Assembly (NCBI GenBank): GCA_029055345.1
Contig: JAIDDJ010000050.1
Coordinates: forward strand, 1-41,596
Direction: 5' to 3'
DNA: 41,596 nt
DNA from: Muribaculaceae bacterium
Lineage (GTDB): Bacteria > Bacteroidota > Bacteroidia > Bacteroidales > Muribaculaceae
Both the position numbers and the translations under genes were made by a program. Positions 34,434 to 41,531 of this stretch are shown here, one piece after another (within the stretch, counting starts at the first letter, position 1; every line of letters begins with the position of its first letter). The notes under the pieces are model-generated. The model was not told the DNA's origin. It made no database searches and saw only the letters and a list, made by a program, of their open reading frames with translations.

Positions 34434-35711
34434 TCATTCCTTTGATATGTGGAATTTTCGGGAACCGTTTTTATCACGGATTATGTAGGTTCCGGGGGGG
34501 AGCTTGTCAGGATTATTGCCGCAGGGCAGTCCTGAAAGGGTGAAGATCTTCGTGGGTCCGGCAAGATTAGAATCGTCCGGGTCATCGTTTAAAACATCTT
34601 TTATGCTCGAAGAAATTGCTTCTTTCCGTTTGAATCGGCGCCAGGGGATAGTGTACTTGGCTTTTGCCAGGGCTTCGGGCTTTACATACAGCACGGCATT
34701 TTTGTAAACGTTGGGCGTAAAAATATCACCAGGCATACGTTCGGGTTCTGATGCGAGATAGACCACCGAGTCAAGTGCCAATAAGTTTTCCCCTTTCCAA
34801 CGCCAATCATCTGGAGGACCATATGCGTTCTGTTCCCAAAATGCGCGGTCGATTAAGTTGGTGCCTTGATTAATGATAAGTGTGCGCAAGTTTATGCATT
34901 CGTCTAACACGCTCTCATACAAAGTAATTCCCTCGGGAAGTTCCAACTTATGGAATTTACCGCCGGCCAGCGCTCCAGATTTCAATACCGTTGGGCCCGG
35001 TTCGAATGTGAGTTTTTCACTTCGATAACCACCGAGTCCACCCAGATCTATATAGCATCCACTCGGTATCACCACATTCTCAAAAGAGGAACAGTTCTCG
35101 AAAGCGAGGAACCCAATTTTCGTAATATTTGAGAAGTCCCATTGTTTAAGGGAAGAGCAATCCCTAAAACAACTGTTAGGGATTTCTGTAATATAATCCG
35201 GCCAGTTAATATATGTAAGGTTATTACACCCTGCAAACGCGAACTCTCCTATTTCAAGGATTGATTCAGGCAAGTGCACTGATTTTATCATAGTTGTGGA
35301 AAATGCATCGTTACCGATGATCTCAAGACCCTCATTTAGCTGAATGGAGTCAACATATTGCAAGTCATCGAAAGCGAAGGCGCCGATTTTCTTCACAGAG
35401 CCCGGAATCGATATAAAATTGTTTATTTTGTCGCATTCTCTAAATCCGCTTTCCCTGATTTCAGATACAGAGTAATTTACGCCATCAATTTCCACCGAAG
35501 AAGGAATGAAGAGGCTGTCGATAGGTGTCTTGGAAGCACCGCGAGTCGGCCAGGCGACATCTACGGTGCGGTCTTCTTCTGAGAGGATATTGTAATCAAG
35601 GTTACCGATAATAACGGCCTGAGCCACCATCGCGATGCCTGCTATAATGATAGCAGCAATAAAACTGCGTAAAGCCCGCGAATAAAAATTTTTATTTTTC
35701 ATATTTTTCAA
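34434..35711 (-). CDS. Secreted BspA-like leucine-rich-repeat protein (copy 2)
   Basis: The 425-residue paralogue of copy 1 (31203-32465) has the same signal peptide region (SRALRSFIAAIIIAGIAMVAQA), first strands and first LRRs (identical DNA over 248 nt). The central LRRs are altered (TKIGFLAFENCSSFENVVIP, GGLGGYRSEKLTFEPGPTV). The 3' end is again conserved (IFTLSGLPCGNNPDKLPPGTYIIRDKNG). Conserved ends around a divergent centre suggest diversifying selection or recombination on the binding surface. Starts at 35711 (MKNMKNKNF) or 35702 are equally possible. It lies 24 nt downstream of the 468-residue GH-like gene, so cotranscription from the promoter at 37243-37274 is likely. Confidence 0.85.
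   Translation of the reverse strand: MKNMKNKNFYSRALRSFIAAIIIAGIAMVAQAVIIGNLDYNILSEEDRTVDVAWPTRGASKTPIDSLFIPSSVEIDGVNYSVSEIRESGFRECDKINNFISIPGSVKKIGAFAFDDLQYVDSIQLNEGLEIIGNDAFSTTMIKSVHLPESILEIGEFAFAGCNNLTYINWPDYITEIPNSCFRDCSSLKQWDFSNITKIGFLAFENCSSFENVVIPSGCYIDLGGLGGYRSEKLTFEPGPTVLKSGALAGGKFHKLELPEGITLYESVLDECINLRTLIINQGTNLIDRAFWEQNAYGPPDDWRWKGENLLALDSVVYLASEPERMPGDIFTPNVYKNAVLYVKPEALAKAKYTIPWRRFKRKEAISSSIKDVLNDDPDDSNLAGPTKIFTLSGLPCGNNPDKLPPGTYIIRDKNGSRKFHISKE
35198..35681. repeat. Long direct repeat, copy B (5' part of BspA-like copy 2)
   Basis: Partner of 31961-32444, offset 3237, no gaps. Identity is complete over 35381-35628. Outside the block, differences cluster in two short patches (35238-35248 and 35355-35380). 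Confidence 0.9.
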
Positions 35712-35735
35712 ATATATTATTTTTACAAATTTAAA

Positions 35736-37142
35736 TTATTTCCATTTCAGGATAAGGCAATCTCCGGGTTCAAGAGTATGCCGGTTGGTGGTGAGTGGTT
35801 CAGTTATAATTGGTTTACCCCAAAATGCTGAAGTGACTTTCTCAACTGTGTAAAACGGATTAAGTTCCAAGTTAATGATCTGATTACTTTCCACGCCATG
35901 GTTAACAATCATCAGGAAATCGGAGGCATCCTCTTCGCCTTCAGTCGGTTGACAGCAAAGATGGCTTACCTGAACCCCACGCCGAGTGCCGGTTACATTC
36001 AGGAGAGGTCCTATTGGTTCTTTCAATCTCGAGTAATATGTCGGAGTATTGGAACCATTAGCAGAAATGGGGCTGTCATCAAAGGGGATAAATCCTATGG
36101 TGGAAGATGGAGAAATATCCTGAGTGTGGGCTACTTCCATAAGTTGCGAACCGGCAAAAACGCGTTGAAATCGCTCAATTGTGGAATTTACTTCCTGTAT
36201 GTCCTCCCAAATAGCGGTGCCGGTACCTGCCACGGATAGAGCAGCCGGACCGTCTGATTCAGTTTGCTGCCTGAAGGGAGAATATACAATTCCTTGAGCG
36301 CCATAACCTAAAGCTGATAAAGCGGCGAAACGCATTTTGCCGAGGGAAGGAGTTATCAGAGAACCGTTAGGGCTGAAAGTATTGCATCTGACTTTTACCC
36401 AGAAAGGACGGTTAGTATAGCGCGACATCATTTCAAAAGTGGCGAGGGCATTGAAAAACTCTTGGTACCTTATCACAGTCCATCCTTGATAATAATCAGT
36501 ATGAATATCGCAGTCAACTACCCAGACCGCCGGCCTGAGATATTGTTCCACTTGTTTAAGATAATCTTCATAAGATAGATTGGAAGGAGAAATGTAAGAA
36601 GAAGCATCCGGAAGCAAAAATTGGATGATATGCCTGTTCCCCGGCTCAACTTCTCCTTCCACTGCGGGATCGGCGGCAACAATGCGGCCATTGAATAGCT
36701 TGGCAATCTCAGGGGAAACAGAGAGTTTCGGAAGTCCGATACAGTATCCTGCGAGTCCCGCTTTATTACGGAACGTATTAACTAATCCGGTGCAAAGTTC
36801 CAATTGTTCTTTCAATGTACGGTTGTCATCAGGTCCAAGATGATTGTGGCAGAGAATCGTCTTTATATTCCAATCGGCAGCCCGATCGATGGCAGAGCTG
36901 ATATTAGTAAGCCCTATCGACATAATAGCATGAGTGATTCCGCAATCATGAAGTTCGCGGCAAGCTTTTTCCTCCAGAATTGAGGAGCCTAAGTTGGGAT
37001 ATGCAGCTGCCAAAACAATCGGGTGAGCCCCCTTTCCGAAGTAAGGTAAGTTTAAATAACGGGAATTTGGATTATAAACCGGTTGAAGATTACCGTTATT
37101 TTCAATGTCCCGGTCTGTAAATGTGATTGTGTCTAAGTTCAT
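35736..37142 (-). CDS. Divergent glycoside-hydrolase-like paralogue lacking the DEP acid/base motif
   Basis: The 468-residue protein aligns with the 481- and 597-residue GH-like proteins through PIVLAAAYPN, CRELHDCGITHAIMS, NIKTILCHNHLG, FNALATFEMMSRYTNRPFW, MRFAALSALGYGAQGIVYSPF, and the C-terminal beta domain (LMIVNHGVESNQIINLELNPFYTVEKVTSAFWGKP, GDCLILKW). Where the others have CDEPTLK or ADEPTLD it reads CIGLPKLS (134-141), so the Asp-Glu pair is lost. The WWDCDIH segment replaces YDCYP. It may bind glycans rather than cleave them, or use other residues. No signal peptide and no cysteine-rich head are seen. It is the first gene of the GH-like/BspA array. Confidence 0.68.
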   Translation of the reverse strand: MNLDTITFTDRDIENNGNLQPVYNPNSRYLNLPYFGKGAHPIVLAAAYPNLGSSILEEKACRELHDCGITHAIMSIGLTNISSAIDRAADWNIKTILCHNHLGPDDNRTLKEQLELCTGLVNTFRNKAGLAGYCIGLPKLSVSPEIAKLFNGRIVAADPAVEGEVEPGNRHIIQFLLPDASSYISPSNLSYEDYLKQVEQYLRPAVWVVDCDIHTDYYQGWTVIRYQEFFNALATFEMMSRYTNRPFWVKVRCNTFSPNGSLITPSLGKMRFAALSALGYGAQGIVYSPFRQQTESDGPAALSVAGTGTAIWEDIQEVNSTIERFQRVFAGSQLMEVAHTQDISPSSTIGFIPFDDSPISANGSNTPTYYSRLKEPIGPLLNVTGTRRGVQVSHLCCQPTEGEEDASDFLMIVNHGVESNQIINLELNPFYTVEKVTSAFWGKPIITEPLTTNRHTLEPGDCLILKWK

Positions 37143-37242
37143 TGTGATACATTTTAGTTAGTGTGATTATGTTTGCTAAGTCAAATCTTCGAAAGAGTCC
37201 GGTTCTCTTTCATTTGGGGATGCGCTTCCTTGATTGACAATG

Positions 37243-37274
37243 CAAAGGTAATACACCATTTGCTTAAATCCAAA
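37243..37274 (-). promoter_or_regulatory. Consensus promoter of the GH-like/BspA array
   Basis: On the - strand TTTG (complement of 37271-37274), 20 nt, then TACCTTTG (complement of 37243-37250): a full match. It lies about 100 nt upstream of the 468-residue GH-like gene and likely drives at least that gene and BspA-like copy 2. Confidence 0.75.
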
Positions 37275-37490
37275 TAAAAAATCAAAAATAATTTGTTGAT
37301 ATTAAATATTTTAATTTTCACCCTTATCTGCCCACCAATTCGTTTTTAATCAATGGTGGACTTCAGGCGATCAAATATTTTAAAATGAAATATATAACAT
37401 AGACAGAGAGAAAAGAAGATTGGGCTATTTGCATTCTTTAACATTTGGGTCTCAGAATGGTGGAGTCTAAAAATCGAACCGGGTGGGGGT
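37275..37490. other. Intergenic stretch with no gene seen
   Basis: Between the array promoter and the tRNA terminator the sequence is A/T-rich and stop-dense in all frames. A T-loop-like GGTTCGATT occurs on the - strand near 37472-37480 but lacks a pairing arm. No RNA gene, repeat or ORF is supported. Confidence 0.6.
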
Positions 37491-37530
37491 AAAAAGAGGT
37501 GTCCGCCTGCTTCCGGAGAAACAGACGGAC
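37491..37530 (-). terminator. Terminator of tRNA-Val
   Basis: On the - strand a hairpin of 9 positions (complement of 37522-37530 and 37501-37509; one G-U in RNA) is followed by ACACCTC and TTTTT (complement of 37491-37495). It starts 18 nt after the tRNA 3' end. Confidence 0.7.
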
Positions 37531-37548
37531 TGGGGATTGTGGGGAAGT

Positions 37549-37622
37549 GGGCGATTACGGATTCGAACCGCAGACCCTCTGCTTGTAAGGCAGACGCTCT
37601 AAACCAGCTGAGCTAATCGCCC
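37549..37622 (-). tRNA. tRNA-Val(TAC)
   Basis: The 74-nt cloverleaf reads GGGCGAT acceptor, AGCTCAGCTGGTTTAGAGC D-arm, TCTGC-CTTACAA-GCAGA anticodon arm with anticodon TAC (reads GUA and other GUN codons by wobble), TTCGAAT T-loop, and ATCGCCC closing the acceptor. The discriminator is A; CCA is not encoded (ACT follows). The T-stem has one G-U pair. A consensus promoter lies immediately upstream and a terminator downstream. Confidence 0.96.
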
Positions 37623-37633
37623 GATTGCGAATG

Positions 37634-37665
37634 CAAAGTTATAACTTTTTTCTGATACTACCAAA
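37634..37665 (-). promoter_or_regulatory. Consensus promoter of tRNA-Val
   Basis: On the - strand TTTG (complement of 37662-37665), 20 nt, TAACTTTG (complement of 37634-37641). The sequence after it, GCATTCGCAAT, is the same as that following the rRNA promoter at 41306-41313. It overlaps the divergent queA promoter. Confidence 0.8.
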
Positions 37666-37682
37666 TTTTTTTACTATTTTTG
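37651..37682 (+). promoter_or_regulatory. Promoter of queA-aroA
   Basis: TCTG (37651-37654, three of four consensus bases), 20 nt, then TATTTTTG (37675-37682), a full TAnnTTTG match. It gives a leader of about 80 nt to the ATG at 37768. Confidence 0.6.
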
Positions 37683-37767
37683 TGAGGATTTTTAATATTT
37701 CTTATTGCTGCAGCGCTAATTTCTGCTCTAAGTAGCAATAAATCAATATTTCATCCTCTTGGTTCAA

Positions 37768-39048
37768 ATGCTTGATAAAATTAAAAATATTCCGATTTCT
37801 CGTTATGACTATCCGTTGCCGGAGGCGCGAATAGCGCGCCATCCTCTTGCGGAGCGGGATTCGTGCCGGTTGCTTGAGTTAGATACGGAAAGAAAGATAA
37901 GTCATCGGCGATTCTCGGATGTGGCAGATTTGCTTCGGCCCGATTCTGTCTTGGTGTGCAATGATACCAAAGTGATAAATGCGCGAATAAAGTTTCAGAA
38001 AGAGACCGGGTCGGTGATAGAGGTGTTTTTGCTTGAACCGATTGCTCCGCGTGATTATGTCCTGATGTTTCAGTCAAAGGGGAGCTGCGCATGGAGCTGT
38101 CTTGTAGGAAACCTTAAAAGATGGAAGAGCGGACCGCTGACTAAGAAACTGCTTATAGAGGGGAGAGTAGTTGAACTTCGTGCAAGGCGCGGAGAATCCA
38201 TGCCCGGAAATGCTCATGAAATAATGTTCGAATGGAATGATCCGGAGCTTAGTTTCGCGACCATAGTGGATGCAGCGGGGTTCATACCAATTCCGCCATA
38301 TTTAAAAAGGGAGTCAGAGGCTTCCGATGCAGATGATTACCAGACGGTTTATGCCCGTTTGCAGGGTTCTGTAGCAGCTCCTACCGCCGGGTTGCATTTC
38401 ACGCCGGCACTTTTTGACAGGATTCGGGATAAAGGAATCGAGATTGTCCCGGTAACGCTTCATGTTGGCGCCGGCACGTTCCAGCCAGTCAAGTCAGATA
38501 GCATAGGAGGCCATCCGATGCATACCGAAGTATTCACAGTGACGTCGGAATCGGTCAGGACAATAAGAGAAGCGATGGCTTCAGGGCGAGATATAACAGC
38601 AGTCGGCACAACCTCCGTGAGGACACTTGAATCACTCCCGATAATAGGTATTCAGATGGCTTCTGGGGATTTCAGTCTTAATGTCGGTCAGTGGGAGGCC
38701 TACGAAATAGACGAGCAAACGTGTCTGGAAGATAAAGAATGGCGAGCATCAACTCTCGGTGCTTTGGATAATCTCCTGAAGTATATGGAAGACCGCAACC
38801 TACCCTCGCTCACGGCATCCACTTCCATCATGATTGCCCCCGGTTTCCGCTGGCGTATAGTGGATAATATGATTACAAACTTCCATCAGCCTCAGAGTAC
38901 GCTTCTCTTGCTTGTATCCTCATTCCTGGGAGAGGGAAGGCCCGATAACGGGGAAAAAGAGTTGTGGAGGCAAGTGTATGAAGAAGCCCTTTGTAATGGA
39001 TATCGATTCCTGTCGTATGGCGATGCATGTTTCTTCGCGGGGAAGTGA
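37768..39048 (+). CDS. queA: S-adenosylmethionine:tRNA ribosyltransferase-isomerase (QueA)
   Basis: The ATG at 37768 (MLDKIKNIPISRYDYPLPE, 426 residues) is chosen over a TTG at 37759. Family signatures are RIARHPLAERDSCRLL, FSDVADLLRPDSVLVCNDTKVINARI, GFIPIPPYLKRESEASDADDYQTVYA, GSVAAPTAGLHFTPALFD, VTLHVGAGTFQPV and TNFHQPQSTLLLLVSSFLG. QueA transfers and rearranges the ribosyl part of SAM onto preQ1 in tRNA to make epoxyqueuosine. The protein is longer than the ~350-residue proteobacterial form because of insertions near 100-160 and 290-320, as in other Bacteroidetes. It overlaps aroA. Confidence 0.95.
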   Translation: MLDKIKNIPISRYDYPLPEARIARHPLAERDSCRLLELDTERKISHRRFSDVADLLRPDSVLVCNDTKVINARIKFQKETGSVIEVFLLEPIAPRDYVLMFQSKGSCAWSCLVGNLKRWKSGPLTKKLLIEGRVVELRARRGESMPGNAHEIMFEWNDPELSFATIVDAAGFIPIPPYLKRESEASDADDYQTVYARLQGSVAAPTAGLHFTPALFDRIRDKGIEIVPVTLHVGAGTFQPVKSDSIGGHPMHTEVFTVTSESVRTIREAMASGRDITAVGTTSVRTLESLPIIGIQMASGDFSLNVGQWEAYEIDEQTCLEDKEWRASTLGALDNLLKYMEDRNLPSLTASTSIMIAPGFRWRIVDNMITNFHQPQSTLLLLVSSFLGEGRPDNGEKELWRQVYEEALCNGYRFLSYGDACFFAGK

Positions 39049-40348
39049 TTCGCTGACTCTGGTTTATGGTGGAGGAGTCAATTCAGCGGAGATTTCGCTT
39101 CCGGGATCAAAGAGTATAGCTGCGCGAGCTCTGATATTAGCTTTCATATATAAATATAAATGGCGGAATAATCGCGAAGGGTCTATTGCGATAGAAGTGG
39201 TTAATGAGCCTGAGTGTGATGATACTGATGAGCTGAAGAGGGCGCTTCGTCAATTGACGGAATGGGTAAAGACCGGTTCAGCATATCAATACGATCTTGG
39301 TTCGGGGGGCACGTCCATGAGATTTTTCCTGGCGCTTGTTGCCTCCCTCCCCGGGTTTAAGGGGATAATAGATTGCTCGGAAGCAATGCGGCATCGTCCT
39401 ATTACTCCACTTCTGACAGCTCTCAGAGAAGCGGGAGCCTATATAGAAGGGGATTCAACACCCTTCAAAGTGAAAGGAAGAAGGTTTAGAGGTGGTGATG
39501 TAAAGGTTGACCAGACGGTTTCGAGTCAGTTTGTTTCGGCATTAATGATGGCATCATTGCTATGGGAGCATCCCTGGCGTAATTACACGCCGGCTGTCGT
39601 TTCACGTCCATATATAGAAATGACACGGAGGGTGATGGAGAGTTTTGAGAGTATGGCGGAATCGTCGGAAAAGAAAATAGGCCAAAATTCCGAAAACCTA
39701 CGGTTTGTTATTGAAGGGGATTGGTCGGCGGCAAGTTATTATTATGAGTTTGCATTGCTGAATCCCGGAATAGTCGTGGGGCTTAGGAATTTATCCGAAA
39801 AGGATTTGTCGCTGCAGGGCGACTCCCGGTGTCTTGAGATATTCGGGCAACTTGGCGTCAGGTCAGAAAGAGTTGAGGAAAATGAGGGAAATGGATACGA
39901 TATATATTGTGTGGCAGACAAGGTTAATGCAATAGTAATGAATGGCTATCCCGTTGAATTCAATCTCAATGACGAGCCGGATCTCGCTCCGGCGCTTGCA
40001 GTCGGACTATGTATGGCCGGAATCAGATTCTCGATTTCCGGCATAGAGCATCTGCGATACAAAGAGAGCGACCGGATAGACACACTCAAAACGGAGCTTG
40101 CGAATGCCGGTTATCTTCTACGCTCCGAATCCGACAAGCTCGTTTGGGATGGAGCGGTCACAGAGGTGATAAACGAACGCAATCCCGTATTTGATTCGCA
40201 TAATGATCATCGTATAGCAATGGCGCTTGCCATGGCTGCTACTCGTTTTGATTCCGTAACCATAACCGGAGCTAAAGCGATAACCAAATCGTATAGTAAG
40301 TTTATATCAGATATTAACAAATTGGGAATTTTAGACTCCATCCAATAA
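39023..40348 (+). CDS. aroA: 3-phosphoshikimate 1-carboxyvinyltransferase (EPSP synthase)
   Basis: The start is uncertain: 39023 (MHVSSRGSD, 441 residues) places the LPGSKS motif at the usual distance, but in-frame ATGs at 38912, 38978, 38996 and 39017 also exist inside queA. Motifs are LPGSKSIAARALIL, GSGGTSMRFFLALVA, MRHRPITPLLTALREAGA, VSSQFVSALMMASLL, NDEPDLAPALAVGLC, YKESDRIDTLKTELANAGY, FDSHNDHRIAMALAMAA and ITKSYSKFISDI. It joins shikimate-3-phosphate and PEP for chorismate synthesis. The N-terminal domain has extra length near 30-75 and the segment MESFESMAESSEKKIGQNSE is an insertion. The last five codons and stop lie in the left arm of the inverted-repeat element 40333-40666. Confidence 0.92.
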   Translation: MHVSSRGSDSLTLVYGGGVNSAEISLPGSKSIAARALILAFIYKYKWRNNREGSIAIEVVNEPECDDTDELKRALRQLTEWVKTGSAYQYDLGSGGTSMRFFLALVASLPGFKGIIDCSEAMRHRPITPLLTALREAGAYIEGDSTPFKVKGRRFRGGDVKVDQTVSSQFVSALMMASLLWEHPWRNYTPAVVSRPYIEMTRRVMESFESMAESSEKKIGQNSENLRFVIEGDWSAASYYYEFALLNPGIVVGLRNLSEKDLSLQGDSRCLEIFGQLGVRSERVEENEGNGYDIYCVADKVNAIVMNGYPVEFNLNDEPDLAPALAVGLCMAGIRFSISGIEHLRYKESDRIDTLKTELANAGYLLRSESDKLVWDGAVTEVINERNPVFDSHNDHRIAMALAMAATRFDSVTITGAKAITKSYSKFISDINKLGILDSIQ

Positions 40349-40666
40349 AAAATGTTAATGCAGGGTCGCATCTCGGGGTGCAGATATCGCCTTGCAGACG
40401 AAGGAGCATAGCGGGCTATGTGACTGAGTCAAAAGGTGATGGATGCCCCTGAGATGCGATGGATGAAGTAATTTTAATAATTAAATTTAATCAAATTAAA
40501 TATAATGACAATATCCTTTCTAATAAAGTTAGTTGCGTCCGGCCTCTTTTTGGCTAAAATCCCGAATCTCTTCGGTCACAGCTCAAAGGCTGCTCTCTCA
40601 GAGATTCAAGATTTTATCTCAAAAATAGGCCGCCCTGCATTTAACATTTTTTATTGGATGGAGTCT
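40333..40666. repeat. Nested inverted-repeat element at the 3' end of aroA (MITE-like or structured RNA)
   Basis: Outer arms 40333-40365 and 40633-40666 are complementary over 33 positions with only a one-nt bulge. Inside are hairpin I (40366-40381 with 40445-40459, enclosing the perfect hairpin 40407-40420, catagc/gctatg) and hairpin II (imperfect arms 40541-40571 and 40600-40631), separated by an A/T-rich linker (40470-40505) with its own 7-bp hairpin. No ORF of note lies inside. TTA borders both outer arms (40331-40333, 40666-40668), possibly a 3-bp target duplication. It may be a non-autonomous transposable element, or a transcribed three-way-junction RNA that also ends aroA transcription. 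Confidence 0.75.
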
Positions 40667-40681
40667 TAGCCCTTAGATGAT

Positions 40682-41149
40682 ATGATACCAGCATTGATTA
40701 TACTTGGAGTGCTAATAGCAGTCGGAATAGTAGTATATATATTTGAGCTTAGATGGCGCAGGAATCATCATGAGGAGTTGAATATAAAGAGAGATGAGAC
40801 AGATGATGAGGCCTCCGGTTCCGGTCAGGAAAGGCCTGCGGAATCTTCGGATGGAGAATGCTGCGGGCTTCATCTGGTCTGTGAGAAAGATTCGTTGTCT
40901 CCCATGTCGGCCGATATCATTTATTATGATGACGAGGAACTCGACAGATTTGTGGGGCGTGCTGCTGAATCGTATACTCCTGAAGAGGAAGAAGAGTTTC
41001 GTGAGGTGCTGATGACATTGCAGCCGGATGACATTGCGGGCTGGGCGCGCAGCATCACCCAGCGGCATCTTGAACTGCCTCCGGACGTCAGAGATGCGCT
41101 CCTTATGCTCGTCAGGGAGCAGCGTGATTCGGAGGTAAAATCACATTAA
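40682..41149 (+). CDS. Membrane-anchored acidic protein with CCGxHxVCEKDSL motif, function unknown
   Basis: The 155-residue protein has one N-terminal TM helix (about 3-21, ALIILGVLIAVGIVVYIF) with a basic stop (RWRRNHH), so the rest is probably cytoplasmic. An Asp/Glu/Ser-rich linker (37-58) leads to ECCGLHLVCEKDSLSPMSADIIYYDDEELDRF (about 59-91), with three Cys and one His in a tight cluster. An acidic helical part follows (YTPEEEEEFREVLMTLQPDDIAGWARSITQRHLELPPDVRDALLMLVREQ). The cluster might bind metal; this is inference. Similar small proteins are known to me from Bacteroidales but without a firm role. Confidence 0.7.
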   Translation: MIPALIILGVLIAVGIVVYIFELRWRRNHHEELNIKRDETDDEASGSGQERPAESSDGECCGLHLVCEKDSLSPMSADIIYYDDEELDRFVGRAAESYTPEEEEEFREVLMTLQPDDIAGWARSITQRHLELPPDVRDALLMLVREQRDSEVKSH

Positions 41150-41187
41150 TAAGCCGGACTAAAATGGGGTGTATTCTTTTTGTTAAC

Positions 41188-41217
41188 ATTAATAAATACA
41201 TTTTAACATTTATTAAT
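41188..41217. terminator. A/T-only inverted repeat downstream of the small membrane protein
   Basis: Arms 41188-41197 and 41208-41217 are a perfect 10-bp inverted repeat made only of A and T, loop 10 nt, followed by TTTC. It is weakly stable, so it is a possible but not strong terminator separating the gene from the rRNA promoter. Confidence 0.35.
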
Positions 41218-41281
41218 TTCTCTGCCTTGTAATCACTTACGCGAAAAATGGCCCATATCTTTCCACTTTTTTCGAACAAAA

Positions 41282-41313
41282 TTTGCATGGGCCGGAAAAA
41301 TGTTATAATTTTG
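41282..41313 (+). promoter_or_regulatory. Ribosomal RNA operon promoter
   Basis: TTTG (41282-41285), 20 nt, TAATTTTG (41306-41313): a full match to the Bacteroidetes consensus. It is followed by GCATTCGCAAT exactly as at the tRNA-Val promoter. Expected initiation is near 41320, about 210 nt before the mature 16S 5' end. Confidence 0.8.
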
Positions 41314-41531
41314 CATTCGCAATTCGGAAACGACAGCGTTGCAAGCCAAGCGTAAGCGAGGCGGGAAGGCGCTCCCGGAAAGCAAAGAGAACATTGACAT
41401 AATGCTACGAGACAAGCAGCGACAAGTTGTTTGAGAGAACGAGGAACAAATAAATGTTCCGTCAATCCTACAGACAGACAGGAAATCCGGTCAAGACAAC
41501 AAATTCGAAGATATATAGGAATATATAACTA
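41314..41531 (+). other. rRNA leader region
   Basis: About 210 nt between the predicted start of transcription and mature 16S rRNA. It holds several short complementary runs expected of a pre-rRNA leader and processing stem, and no credible ORF. The 3' partner of the processing stem lies outside the window. Confidence 0.6.

Noticed and set aside
29894-37142. A classical polysaccharide utilisation locus (SusC/SusD pair with glycosidases).
   Set aside because: No SusD-like gene is present, the barrel protein is not adjacent to the GH-like genes in one operon, and no regulator of the hybrid two-component or anti-sigma type is seen.
37440-37490. A tRNA- or tmRNA-3'-end-like sequence on the - strand (GGTTCGATT followed later by GACTCCACCA).
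   Set aside because: The T-stem cannot pair (CCCGG against TTTAG), and no acceptor, D-arm or anticodon arm is found nearby.
40333-40666. Retron msr-msd RNA or integron attC site as explanation for the nested inverted repeats.
   Set aside because: No reverse transcriptase or integrase gene is nearby, and size and arm layout differ from both.
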